Shown here: positions 35,783 to 48,200 of the stretch, piece by piece
How the letters are laid out: every line of letters begins with the position of its first letter
How positions within the stretch are numbered: position 1 is the first letter of the stretch
Source of the DNA: Lota lota
Taxonomy: Eukaryota > Chordata > Actinopteri > Gadiformes > Lotidae
DNA: 64,000 nucleotides
NCBI GenBank assembly: GCA_026745465.1
Contig: JACYXH010000781.1
Location: forward strand, 372,001 to 436,000
Direction: 5' to 3'
Translations under genes and position numbers: made by a program
The notes under the pieces: model-generated
Database searches by the model: none
What the model was told of the DNA's origin: nothing
What the model saw: only the letters and a program-made list of their open reading frames with translations

Positions 35783-35940
35783 CTTGAGGAGAGAGGTAAA
35801 TGCATCCTCCAACCAGCGGGGGCGATAATACCTGCATGAGAGCCCTGGGGAGAGAAGTCATTGCATCCTCCGACCAGCGGGGGGCGATAATACCTGCATG
35901 AGAGGCCTGGGTAGAGGTCAATAAATGTCCAACCAGTGGC
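35783..35940. repeat. Minisatellite, about 61-bp unit, 2.5 copies
   Basis: A unit containing TGCATCCTCC, ACCAGCGGGGG and CGATAATACCTGCATGAGAG is repeated from 35801 and from 35862, with partial copies on both sides. Confidence 0.85.
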
Positions 35941-36218
35941 TCTACTCTGTTCCTGCAATACTGGAGGTTGCAGTTTTTTTTTTTTACCTTTAGACTTTAA
36001 AATCGAGGGTCCTGGACTGTCGTAGTCCTAGGACTACATGCTATGCTAATTATTTATGGTGTCAAGTTAAACATGCTTTTGCATTGTTTGTCGGAATCCT
36101 TCGCACACTCACTATGCAACAATTTTGGTAACCGTTTTCAATGTAAAATACAACCTACGCAACGTGGCTTCGGCTGGGGATTCTCCCCAGCCTGAATTTG
36201 GTGTTGGGGGGTATGTGG

Positions 36219-36360
36219 GAGTGTGTGCAAATGATGGCTGGTTTAAGCAGCCTCACCTGGCCGAGTCTGATTGGACTCTGGGGCTGGGTGAGGTTGCACA
36301 CCTGTTACACATTGAGCAATCAATGTGCACAGGTTAAACCAGCCATCTTCACACACACTC
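36219..36360. mobile_element. Short inverted-repeat element with internal hairpin
   Basis: The left arm 36219-36246 (contains GATGGCTGGTTTAA) and the right arm 36334-36360 (contains TTAAACCAGCCATC) are imperfect inverted repeats of about 28 bp. Next to the right arm is a hairpin at 36301-36333 (CCTGT, TA, CACATTGA, GCAA, TCAATGTG, C, ACAGG). The structure is MITE-like, but the family and target duplication were not identified. Confidence 0.55.
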
Positions 36361-36553
36361 AAGAGATCTCCTGCATGGCAGTGGAGTACCCTTGCCATGT
36401 TCGTTAGCGACAACCTTTACAATAAACTGGATTTAACATCACCACCCTGTGTCCTTTGTTTGGAGGAGCCCAAGAAAAGTCACCTAGGTGGAGTGTGGCA
36501 ACCACCTAGGTGGTGTGTAGTGACAGACATTGCTACAGTATCGGTTTATCGGA

Positions 36554-38636
36554 AGGACTTTTTACCTTCTTTTCAATGGAAAACGTATTGTCTATGAGAT
36601 CGGTGTCGAAGAGGCTGTTGCCTTCTGGTGATACACCAGTTGCAATGCAAGCCAAATTCATGGATTCTGGTTGGGCAATGGCTGCCTTGACCTACAAGCT
36701 GGCGCCTTGGATTGACTATTCTGAAATCGCCACCTTTGTAGACCTGTACCACAACTATGACACAGACAAACCTGTGCGATTCAAAAATGCATTGTGTACT
36801 TTTGAGCTCAACACAGGGATACCACTAAGAAGGCATTTCAACTCAAACAAAATGGGGAGATACAACTTCTATGGAGGCCTAGAGAATACAATGTTAGTGG
36901 TGTGGGCAACCTCAACAGTTTACAACTACGATTACATCTGGGACTTCATGTTTTACTAATATGGGGTTATGGAGACCAAGGTCACCACCTCTGGATACAT
37001 CCATGCCACTTTCATTACGCCAAATGGTGTAAACTATGGAATCAAGGTTAATAACTACGTATTTGGCAACCTGCATACACACCTGATCCATTACAAGGTG
37101 GACCTCAATATATCTGTTGGGAAGTAACTTTAGTTGCTTAGTTAAGTCCAATGCATTTATTCAGGATTTTTTTTAATAGTAAACTATTTGACATTTTCAA
37201 AGATGTTAAAATATGTCAATGGGCTAAAAGATAAGGTGACCACAAGATTTTTCCGCCAAGTCCAGAGAAACTGAACCGTGCTGTGTAAAGGAAGTCAATG
37301 ATTTAGCTCAGATTCTTATGCCCATGTTTTCTCTGCACTTTCTATGATATCACATGATTCTATAAAATAGAATGAGGAGCATTAGAGCAAAGGCTTACAT
37401 TTAGTGTAACTGTATTTGATCATAATCATATTTATTTTTATTGGATCTGAAAAGATTTTCACATATTTTGAAACTGCACTTTTGATAAAAGAGAAAATGC
37501 ATGTTCGAAAAGGTTATCAACTTGACATTTAAAAATTGTTGTATGCTATTCTGGCTCTAGGGCGTGAGAACAGCTTTGAGTCAATTTACCTCAAGTTTGT
37601 CAATTTCACCAATCCCTGGAACCCCAACGATACTATCGTCCAATCCAAACTCCACAAGACACAGCACACAACAGAACGTTCCGCTGCATTCCAGTTTGGC
37701 AAAAAGATGCCCCGCTACTTCCACTTTTACAACCCCAACAAGCAGAATAAATGGGGCCACCAGAAGGGCTACCGCATTCAGTTAAACTCCCATGCCCACA
37801 GTGTTATGCCAAAAGGTGTGAAGGAGGAGGTCTCCATCAGTTGGGCTAGGTAATCAAAGACTAATCACACAAAGTGAAACATAATTATGTTTCATTGTTG
37901 GATTTATTATTATTTATTATTATTTATTATTATTTATTACTTATGAATTATATGTTGGGCCTCTACAGGTACAGTCTGGCTGTGACCCGGCATAAGGACG
38001 GTGAGGCCAGCAGAACCAGTTTTTACAACCAGAACGACCCCCAGGAGTCTGTGGTGTTCTTTTAGGATTTAATCTGCGACAATGAAAAAGGTCAAGGTGC
38101 ACGTCACACAGGCACAGTTTTACAGGTAGAAGGTACCAAGGGTGTAGGAAACAGTATCAAGGTGGAAGGGACAGCCTATAACCTGTGCAATTTTCATGAT
38201 GTCAAATTGCCTCCCCCCATCCCTAGTGATCCTACGCCCATCGAAGAGACTGATGAAAGCTGTTATTGGAAATGAATGACGATAGATTGCATGATATACT
38301 GCAATAGTTGTAACCTACAAATGAAATCAAGCGCAGAGTGTTACATTGTGCTGTTGTTGTGTGCAGGACCTGGTAGCGTGGGTGACGGTGGGGTTCCTGC
38401 ACGTGCCTCATGCAGAGGACATTCCAAACACCACCACACCTGGAAACTCATTGGGCTTCTTCCTGTGCCCGTTCACCTTCTTTCATGAGGATCCTTTTCT
38501 GGCATCCAGGAGCACTGTCATCGTTCGACAGGACAAGGCCGGAAACCTGGTCATTCAGAGGTGGACACCGGACGTAGTCGGACACTGTGTTTCAGACCAG
38601 CCTTTCTTCTACAATGGCACTTATGCAGAAGTTTAA
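36554..38636 (+). pseudogene. aoc1: Copper amine oxidase (diamine oxidase-like), decayed and 5'-truncated
   Basis: Four exon-like blocks match the C-terminal part of AOC1-type amine oxidases: about 36554-37119, 37561-37849, 37969 to about 38090, and 38367-38636 (stop TAA 38634-38636). Functional family members oxidatively deaminate histamine and polyamines. Retained sites are the catalytic Asp codon (36663-36665, FMDSGW), the topaquinone Tyr codon in NYDY (36927-36929), and copper-ligand His codons in LHTHLIH (37074 and 37080) and FLHVPHAED (38400). Lesions are a frameshift near 36625-36630, a TAA at 36957-36959 right after IWDFMFY, a GG in place of GT at the phase-1 donor (37120), and a TAG at 38063-38065 after ESVVFF. 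The N-terminal domains are not found upstream. Introns are present, so it is not a processed copy. Confidence 0.88.
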
Positions 38637-39000
38637 AGATAATCTTTATGCCAGACAGCTGATTTAACATGGTCGGCCACATGTTGTAATGCAAATATGC
38701 TCATATTAAATAAACAGGTCTTCTTGTCATTGATTCCATTATGTTAATTTCCAATAAATGTGCCTCAAATTAGGGAATATTGTTTTGCTCGGTTTGAATA
38801 ATGAGGATACTGGGAATGTGACCTATTTTCCATGATGAAGAAACACTGTTGTGGTTTTAAAATGGAATGTGCCTCATTTGGTGCACAATTAGTTCACAAC
38901 AAATGCATGCCAAATCAATGTTCTATTTAAAAATGAGAATTAAAATTCCTGAGTGTGAACATGGATTCCTTTTGTGTACTCTGACATGGAGACTGCTGAT

Positions 39001-39384
39001 TGTCATGATCTGACTTTGTCCATTTGTTGTTTAGTGTTCGTTCTCCCCCTGTCCACCAAATGTCCTTTGACTTGTCCAATCATTTAATTTCCCTCACCTG
39101 TGCGTCCTTGTTAATCTTGCACCACCTGCACCTCATTCCCTCATCAGTGTCTCCACATATATACTTGTTCACTTCTTTTGTTCACTTCTTTGGTTTCCTT
39201 GTGATCTTGTTGTTTTGTCATGTCCCTTGTGGTTTCCCCATTGTAGTGGTTTTTCTGCCTGTTCACGGAACAGAGGTTTTAGTTTCTTTATTAAAAACCC
39301 TTTTGTTACTTTTCCTGAGTCCCAGTCTGCGTTTGGATCTATCCCTCCTTGTTCCTGCTGCCCCGCCAGCACCCCACCGTGACA
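39001..39384. mobile_element. Probable solo LTR
   Basis: The segment begins TGTCATGATC and ends CCGTGACA, giving TG...CA ends inside TGTCA/TGACA inverted termini. An LTR-like late region has CTTTATTAAAAACCCTTTTG and CAGTCTGCGTTTGGATC before the end. The length of 384 bp suits an LTR. No internal retroviral coding or second LTR is seen, and no clean target duplication was found. Confidence 0.6.
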
Positions 39385-40873
39385 CGGATAGTTTTTTGAA
39401 AGAGAACGAATGGATTTTCTTCAACACTGAATTATTAAAATTGCACCTGTTTTTAAGGAAACAGGCCTATCTGATGCACACATGTGAGATCATGTGCGAT
39501 CAACATGAAATGACCTAGCTGGGTTCATTAGTCATTATAGAGCCCACCTTCACTGATGTCCAGTGAAAAAGATTGTTTCATTCTACTTGCTTCTATTTCT
39601 TTGGTACTATTTCCAGCTGTTTAATTCCCGCTGTCTTCTAATGATGGCTCCAAACAACTGTTTTGTAGTGGTTGTTTTTTATCCATTTAGAAGTGGTAAA
39701 GAAGTCAAATGGAAATAAATGCTGTCCAACACATCGTCATTCTCCACGCTCCCTTTTCTTGATTGATGTGTATTAATTAACTTTGTTCTTGGCATCCCAT
39801 TTTTTTGTGTTCTCCAATTAATTCAGGCCTCTGTGTGACTCTATGGATATGATTCAAGTAGTGGAAGAATCGTATGTGTTTGTGAGTAATCTGACATCAG
39901 TGACAATATCCTGTTTGAGATATGTTTACACCCAACCATTACCAATGTAATAATGAATCAGACGTCAGCACACTTATCATGCCAGTGTAGAAATAGACTG
40001 ACAACATGAAAACATAAGTGTTCATTATTTGAGCGGATAGCAAGGATGTAGGACATGGCATGTTCAGGCACATTTCCTAAACTGCTTGTTTTTATTTGTT
40101 GCAATGCTCTTATTTAAAGCAAATTCAAAAGCAGGCCATTGTTGACAGCAACCGCCTTATTGAGACATAATTGTGTAGTGGAGAACATTAAAGTATTCAC
40201 AGTACCTCTCTTTCTGGCAATTTACAGTGCATTCACCTACCAAACTAACATAAATTGAAATATATGGTAGTGTTATCTAAAGACAATTCAATAGATTGTT
40301 ATTTTTTTACAGTTGAAAACACTGGTTTAGTTCACCTGAAATCCATACCAAATAAATGAGTATGGGCTGAATGTAGCTTATCATGTGGGAGCATTGGTCT
40401 GCGCAGTGTGTATATTTGTGTGTGATGGAACATGCTTACATAAATAAATCAGTATGTGCTTTTATATGGGTGTGTGTGTGTGTGAGAGAGTGTGTGTGCG
40501 TGTGTACGTGCGTGTCTGTATGTGAAAGTGCATGTGTGTGTGTGTGTGTACTTGCATGTATGCCTCTGCTGGTATGCTAACCATCCACTCCCTCTTTGTT
40601 CACGTCTCAAAATAACCCCCGTCCTCCATCAGCCATCGGCCCCCCACACTCCCTTTCAGCCCAACACCCCACCCAGCAGCAGCTGAGAGAAAACTTTGGA
40701 GATGGTGAGCTGCAATGGAAAGATATGTTGGAAGTTGACTCTAGGGACGCAACAGGCAAAAGAAGAGGGTAATCCGTGGCACCTGTCTGAAGTAAATGTT
40801 TGTTGGTGCGATGGCCAGAATGAGCTGGTGATCAATGAATGAACCATGTTTTGACCCTGTATAGTCAAGGTCA

Positions 40874-40875
<2 letters not shown>

Positions 40876-40925
<50 letters not shown>
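40876..40925. repeat. (CA)n microsatellite
   Basis: A CA array of 25 units. It lies downstream of TG-rich sequence at 40470-40550. Confidence 0.95.
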
Positions 40926-40926
<1 letters not shown>

Positions 40927-43812
40927 CACTTAGTTTAATTACGGCAGCTCAACTAAAATTAAATAAAAAAGAACTCAATGTCAACTGCTTGTCTGCTAAC
41001 AAAACCAACTAAAATACAATAACAATTATTGTGAATTCATTTAATTCTGAATCTTCTAACGGATAACTTCGGGAATTTTCTCTTTGAGCGAGACTTGGTT
41101 AGACACAATGACAAACAGGACAAATCAAGTGGAAGGTAAAGAAAAAAGTTGTATTTCTCTGTAGGGCTCCTTTCCATAATATGGTTAGACACTTATAATA
41201 ACAATCTGAGCCTGTCAGTAGCAAAAACAAGCACTTTTATAGGATGTACATTGACACTATTAATTTCATCGCACAAGGGCTACTAGTTCAAGGGAGCATG
41301 TACTGGGGGTACTGGGGAAAGCATTTGGCTCAGCTGAAATTGCGTCATGCCCAACATTGACAAACCCAAGTTGAGTAATGTTGAGAACCACTGCTATGTG
41401 AGCTAACCTTGTTAACCGTACACAGTGAAACTAGCAAAGAAAAGGGTGTGATCACCTCTGTTTCAGAATTTATCACTATTCTGATGAATGTACTGACCCT
41501 GACTATACCTTCGATAAAGAGTACCCATTGGAGAAAATCGGACTTACTCAAGATAAACAATACATTGTTGATCATTACTGATATTTCAGTGAATAAACAT
41601 AGGTCTAATCTCAAAAACTACAACCTAAAATGAAGTAAAACTGAAACTGAAACTATAAAAACTAGAGCTACATTTTTTTTTCAAATAGTAGTAATCAAAA
41701 AACAACATTTTGTTTAAAATAAAAGTTTAAAATAGTTTAAAATAATAGTACAAATAAAATAAATAAAATAGAAATAAAAATGCATGTAAAATCCCAAACT
41801 ATCATAACCCTGAACACACAGGAAAACATATGCACATGTGAGCAGTGGACGGTCCCTGGGCGACAGGGAAGCTCCAGAGATCTTGTTATGATCAGCCTCC
41901 CCATCTGCGAGCGCCAAGCTGCCAAGCTGTACATGAAAACATGTCCCTCCAAAGTCCCCAGGGGCCCCTACCATCACCAAGCTCTGGACACCACTTTTTA
42001 ATCTCTTCTGAAATCTGACTAAATATAGGAATAATACTATACATGACTACACAGAGACTTGAGACCACAATGACCCCACACCGAGTGCTGGAACAATGAC
42101 ACAGCAGAGCCTACTAAGAAAAAAACAAATGAAAGCTTTGTTTAAAAAGAATGGGGCCGTTCTCTCCTCTTTTTTCATCTATACACAATCGCACCTGACC
42201 TACATTTATGATGTGCACACGCTTCACTTGTTTTAGTCAAGTATGCTAACATACATGAAGCACTCTTTAATTTCCAGAATGTGGCTGAATGCTCCTTTTA
42301 TGCATTAATGAATGAGGTGGAATTAAGACAACCAAATAATAGTTTTGTTGTTGTGGTTGCTCAATACTAATTATAAACAAAGAATGTTTGCAGATTTCAG
42401 GGCTGAATGCATCACACAAAAGCACCTTGACAACTGCTGGTTATTGCCTGGTGGGCAGCGAAACCATGGTTATTAAAGTCCTGACAGGGAGACAACAACA
42501 CAAGGAGCAGAGGTATCAGCAGTGAATACATTCAACACCATTGTCTACAGTGAATGAAACAGTTAATACATTGTTATATATTATTCATATATATTATTTC
42601 CCTTATCCTTCAAAAGAAAGAATTGTATTTTGCTTTTCCTGCTCTATCTGTAATAACTTTGTGGCCTTATTTATTAAGGTGCTATGGTGTCATTATTAGT
42701 TCATTTATATATTTTTTTACTGTGAATGCAATGGCAATAAAGTATTTCTACCGGATAGATGTCTTTCTTAAACGTCAACATTGCCTTGCCAATGACTATA
42801 TTCATATATAATAAGGCATCAAAGCTTGTTCAACCAGTTTCCATTAGTTCAGCTTCATTTACGGATTATTCCAAATGATGACATGATTGAAGAGAAAATA
42901 CATACATACACCACCAAACTGTCTATAAAGCTCTTGTAGAATGGCATTCTCAGAGTTGTTCATAACAGGAAGGCAGACAAGAACATTATTCACCACAACA
43001 TATTTGATTACATCTATTCTCACTAAACTTTAACTTATGTGTTTAGCTAAGGATGAGGTTAAGAACATGCTTGATGAAAATTATTTATTGTCAGACACTT
43101 GATGTCGAAGCATTCGGTTTAATGGGAGTATGATCATGGGAAGACAGTTGGCGCCTCTATAAGCAGCTTCAGAGAAACAATGGGTGTGTAGGTAGGCCTA
43201 TATGATTAAACCCTAACCCTCACCCTGAAAAGGGCAAATATTCTCCCCACACAATGTGTTGGTAGCATGGTTCCCTGCACTTAAGTTAAATCCTAAATGA
43301 TTGATAGAATATAGATATTGTTGAGTGATTATTATATTGCCAGAAGAATACAAAATACACAACTTGGCAGGCCAGGGGAATTCTGAACCGTGTAAAGTGA
43401 AAATCGTTGAGCTATTCATATCTGAGTGGCCTCTTGAACTGCACCAGGAGATACTTGAAAATGAACAGGCTCAGTTTATTTATCAGATTGAGTTCTGTGC
43501 AGTATCCACCACACACTTTACAAATAAACATCCAAAGCCTATGTGGATGTATAGGATATCCGACAGACCTCTTTCTTGGACGCAGTCATCTTAGAGACAT
43601 GATACACAAAATGAAAGAGAGATAAAAGATAAAGATAAGACTATAAATATAAAAACAAAGCTGAATGTGAAACCCTGGAAGCTGAGTATGAAAACTGGCT
43701 ATATGTTCAGTTTATTACCTCGTCTATGGTTTTTTAACAACTGCATTTCATGCTATGCAGGGACAGGGCCAAGAGCAAAAAATACTGAGGTCAAGGGGTT
43801 ACGGTGGAGGTT

Positions 43813-43816
<4 letters not shown>

Positions 43817-43859
<43 letters not shown>

Positions 43860-43881
43860 TGGGGGGGGGGGGGGGGGGGGG
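43817..43881. repeat. (GT)n followed by a poly-G run
   Basis: A GT array of about 20 units runs into a G homopolymer at 43861-43881, which could form a G-quadruplex. Confidence 0.9.
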
Positions 43882-44494
43882 TGTATGGGTGACCTTGGTA
43901 CATACACACCTGCTACTAGTATAATATTTATTTTCGAATGTCAACGAAGACTACAAAATCGACCTTTCTGTCCTAATGGTTTCCTCTTTTAGCCTATTTA
44001 AAGTACATTGAAGTAAAAAGTAAAATTTCTTTGGAATTAAAAATGATTCATGTATTCCTCAAGTAGATGAGTAAACGTACTCAAGTGCTTTCCACATTTG
44101 CCTTTCAATTTGATACCCATTATGAATTACGTGTCTGACATCCTTGTCTTATCCTTGTCTGCACTGTGTGTGACATTGAATCAGTCAATTTTAAATTCAC
44201 CATGAGAGGCTGTTGGAGTTTTCCATTCTATAATCATGGCTCAGAAGAAAGCCCTGTCTATGTGCTAACCACTGCTTGCAAAAACAGAAGCACATCGTGT
44301 ACTGGGCTACTAAGGAAGGTCTTGGTTTAGCAGAAGCACACTAAAGTTCTTAGACGTGGTAAATGACTAAGCAAGACATAGTTTATTAGTCACAATGATC
44401 TATTTCAGTTGCTCTTATGGGCGTTGATATTGCGCCACATAACAAGTGAGTGTTAATTGCCTCGCCTTCCAATTAAACACTGTGATTTTCAATC

Positions 44495-44577
44495 CTCTCT
44501 CTCGCGCGCGCTCTCTCTCGCTCTCTCGTGCTCTCTCTCGCGCTCTCTCGCTCTCTCTCTCGCTCTATCACGCTCTA

Positions 44578-44663
<86 letters not shown>
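44495..44663. repeat. Compound CTCTCG/(CA)n microsatellite
   Basis: A CT/CG-interrupted tract (44495-44579) passes into an uninterrupted (CA)n array (44580-44663), about 240 bp before the promoter-like motifs of the first KCC exon. Confidence 0.95.
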
Positions 44664-44665
<2 letters not shown>

Positions 44666-44891
44666 CCGTTTGAGGTCCCCTAAAGAGTTGCGCGTGCTTG
44701 TGCGCGCACAAACACGTGTGATACATGTCTGATATACTGTGTCTTTTTTAACAGCTAACATCTAAGCTACGTTTTTTTAAACTGAAATATTGAGTGAACC
44801 TTTGACTTTTATTTTCCCAACACACTTAATTCACTTACAAAACGATCTACTCATTTGAGTATTTTCCCTCATCCGATTTGTTTTTGGCACT

Positions 44892-44944
44892 GATTGGCAG
44901 CGCTCTATGACCATATGAACCAATAGGCGTGGACCATGGGCGGG
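44892..44944 (+). promoter_or_regulatory. Probable promoter of the first KCC exon
   Basis: An inverted CCAAT (ATTGG, 44892-44896), a CCAAT (44920-44924) and a GC box GGGCGGG (44938-44944) lie 170-225 bp upstream of the ATG at 45117. No TATA box was noted. The start site is inferred. Confidence 0.5.
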
Positions 44945-45116
44945 CTTGTTACTGTAATCAATCCTCAAATCAGCTTGTGAGTGTATCTTTACAATACACA
45001 ATGTCATGTGTGCTCACCGACCCTGGCGTTTACCAGCCTGCCAAATGGGAACCGCAGCGCTAAAACGCTGTTTTTTTTAAATCACAGAATAATAATTAGG
45101 CAGACGGAACAAGGAC

Positions 45117-45282
45117 ATGGGCGAAAGATTTGTGGTGGTCCCGGTTGGACCACGGTCAGACGCGGTTGTCAGTGACCCGGCACCGGAGAACGAAGGGGCA
45201 GGGGACGGTGGCGTGGCCTGGCAGCGGGACCCCAACACCACGGTGCCCATACTGGAGTACAGCAGAGAACCAAACAAATACG
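45117..45282 (+). CDS. slc12a7: K-Cl cotransporter alternative first coding exon (RFxV form)
   Basis: ATG 45117 opens 55 codons and one base, ending at AAATACG|GTAAGACC. The product begins MGERFVVVPVGPRS, which aligns in style with the KCC4 start MPTNFTVVPV, and ends in SREPNKYG. KCC proteins (SLC12A4-7) export K+ and Cl- across the plasma membrane, and their N-terminal tails are cytosolic and regulatory. Residues 4-7 (RFVV) fit the RFx[V/I] docking motif for SPAK/OSR1 kinases. The phase-1 donor matches the two other candidate first exons in this window and the remembered junction before GDGNPRE in KCC4. Shared exons are off the window, so the paralogue call is uncertain. Confidence 0.65.
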
Positions 45283-48200
45283 GTAAGACCATTGACGACT
45301 GCAAAACCGTGGCCCACTGCTCAGCGCGTTATGATCTACTTGGTAATTATATATTAGCGTTTCACCTGGTCGATAGCAGTATTGCTCTGTCGGTTTTGTC
45401 ATTAGTAAGGGCCTAGAGAGCATCTTTTGCTTTTGCTTTTAGTGGAGCTAAGTTGTGTTTAACTTTTCAAGTAAACGTCGGCTTTGATTCACTTTTAAAT
45501 GTGTCTGAGCGTCTGCTCTCCCATACCGATTTGCCCGTCTGAATTAGATTCTTTTCTTTATTTGAAAAATGAAAAATTATTTCCCGCCCGTAGTCCCCGG
45601 GCACTTCTGTAAAAAAGGGTTTGAGAAGTGAGAAGATACCATGTGACTTGTTAGAGCAGCCTCTCACAAACATCCATTCAAGCTGTCAGGCTACCATAGC
45701 AACAGGTCGACAAGGTAAAACGTGCTGTAACAATGGCATGGCAGATTGGCCCGGCAGTACAGTATTGTTATAGCTTGCATCATGCACAATAGGCTAACCT
45801 CCAGTTATCCATTTGCACATGTACACAATTTAAAAGGTCAAATATTTTCATAACTGATATTGATGTAGGAGATGTATTCAGAGTTAAGACAGATGTTTGT
45901 GTGTCTGTTTGTCTGCACACACCTGTGTTAATCTCGGTGTTCATGGTATATATTCGTGTGAGGCATTTATCAGCAACTCAAGTATCGGTTCCTGGAACCC
46001 GCTGAGTTTATTTATAGTATCATACAAAATGTTCACTTACAGTAAAGGACTGAGGTGGCATTGACGTCATAGCTGATTTATTAGATTGTCGAAGACTAAA
46101 ACATTGTTAAGACTTGCTTATTGCATTGTTACTTTTTGTATGCTACAGCTATCTAATTAAACCCTAACTGAAGGAGGATATGCTAATGTTATCAGGCAAA
46201 GAGTTTCATTAATAATAATCAAGTAGATGGATGAACAGGAGGATTTCTGTTCCGATGTAGGCGTCTTTTCATAGAGTACAGGGAGAAATCCAAGCCAAGA
46301 AATCAATCGGCGCTACTAGATTTTCCCCAAGCAAAATGATATGCACCTCTGCATGTTGGATCTATGTTGTCTGGTGTGACATTGGCAAGACTAAACAATG
46401 TACATGCTACACCACACAAAACAAGCCCCTCATAGCTATGGAGATGCTTATGACAAGGGACTAGCTGCCACGTCACTTGTAGCATGTCTATTTTGGGAAG
46501 TTAACTTAATTGGACACAACTAAGTTGTATATATGGATGCTATGCACATCTACGTGAACATCACTGATATACCACAATATGATTAGACTGTTGTGTGTAG
46601 ACAGACTGTATTCAGAACTGTTTTCCCCAGATGGTTTAACTCCATCTGAGTCATGGCTGATTAAGAAACACACTGACAATGATGTCTGCCTGTCCGTCTG
46701 TCAGTGACTCACTCCTTTTCTACATTAAGTAGGCCTAAAATATGTCATTTTTGCCCTGGCTAGTGACTAAACAGGGTCATCGTTGGTTGCTAGCATGCTT
46801 CAGTAACAATACACAAAGTAAATTGACACACTTAAAATTGTTTACTGTGATTTATAGACTATAGAGTGCTGATTATGGCTTTTATATTCTAATCTCGGAT
46901 CCAGAAGTGTGACTATGCTATAGCCGAACATCAGGGGGGAAACTGTACAGCGCCTGGGCCGGAAACAAGAAAGTGTGAGTGGCCGGGTTTGTGTTCACTG
47001 TTGGCCAAGGAGGTGTACAACAATGGGAGACTATCCTGTCATTTTGCTTATCAGTCCTCTTCAGTATCTGAGATGAATGTTCAGCCATATCACACTTGTT
47101 GTGGTTCCGCTGGTCTGGTTGTTTCCAGTAGTGATCCATTCCATGTAACGCGCATCTACAGATCCCTTCCCTGCAACATGATTGGTTGAAACAAAGTTAA
47201 ATGTACCGTTCACCCAGATTTCACTTTCAGCATCTATAGGCGTTCCCCCATCTGGCGGTGTAGTGGCATGTCCTCCTCCTGGGAGCGTCTGACACTTGGA
47301 TGCACAGTGTGGAAACACTTGATGGTGGTGGTGACCCATGTTTGGACCCCAGATGTTTCCTTATGAAAAACACACCTGGATCAGTTTGGTTTAATAACAA
47401 TATAACAACTTTAGTCATGCTGCTAAGAATGATGTGGTGCAGGTCAGTGTAATGATTCAGACATATTCCTGGGTTTGTGTGTACATGCGTGTTTGGCTCG
47501 CGTGGCCTGCGTCTTCGGTTTCACCTACTGTCCACTCTGCTCTATTTTAGACCTGCGAGGTCACCGTGCATGATCCGATGCGCTGCTTCCATCTCTCAGC
47601 TCTTCTCCTGTGTTCTTTGTTTCCCGGCCTCCACAACCACGGCTGTGTTTGCTGTTGGTTTTGCTGGGCCATATCCTGAATGATAAACATCAACTTTACA
47701 ATAACACATAATAATAACATATTTTCTCATTTGGATTTGGGTGACAAGGGACTTCAGGCGTAAGGAGGAGTCAAAGTGACAGTGGTCTGGACACTGACCT
47801 TTTTAAATTGAATATCTCAAAAGTGAAACCACATGACTTCTTGTAGCTGATGACAAAAAGGTAAAGGTCAAGGACACATCCCTATTAGGCCTACTAGTGA
47901 TCTTTTTCACCACTTGCCCTTTGGGTGATGATAACTTGATAATAATTGTGTTAATACCATGTCATTCTAGCAGTTGGGTTCTGAGTGCACCTTGCTGATG
48001 GCAGCTGCCCAAGATGGGAGTGCCTTCCACAGATGCAGCTCATGGAAATTTCCATGGACTTTTTTTGTGATATACAATCACGTGTCTTCATTTAATATTA
48101 ATGTTCTTTTACTGGTTGATTAGGTGTGTGTGGGGGGGTATTCTTTCCACCATGGTCGTGGAGGGGTCCTCCTCCACTCTATCCCAGATGCATCAAGGAG

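Larger units (their letters stand above)
33616..36553. other. Intergenic region between idi1 and the amine oxidase relic
   Basis: No gene is recognised. It contains a CRE-centred palindrome (34088-34105), a 44-bp motif duplicated 98 bp apart (34239 and 34337), a minisatellite (35783-35940) and an inverted-repeat element (36219-36360). A short open frame around 35520-35640 follows a TTTTATTTCAG sequence, but I recognise no protein in it. Confidence 0.5.
38637..45116. other. Intergenic region between the amine oxidase relic and the KCC exons
   Basis: Apart from the probable LTR (39001-39384), simple repeats near 40876, 43817 and 44495, and promoter-like motifs after 44890, I see no gene. The short open frames (for example 41714-41980 and 43325-43594) have no recognisable motif or plausible splice context. 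Confidence 0.5.

Noticed and set aside
43204-43226. Telomere-like CCCTAACCCTCACCCT
   Set aside because: Only two to three degenerate units with no flanking structure; chance level in repeat-rich DNA.
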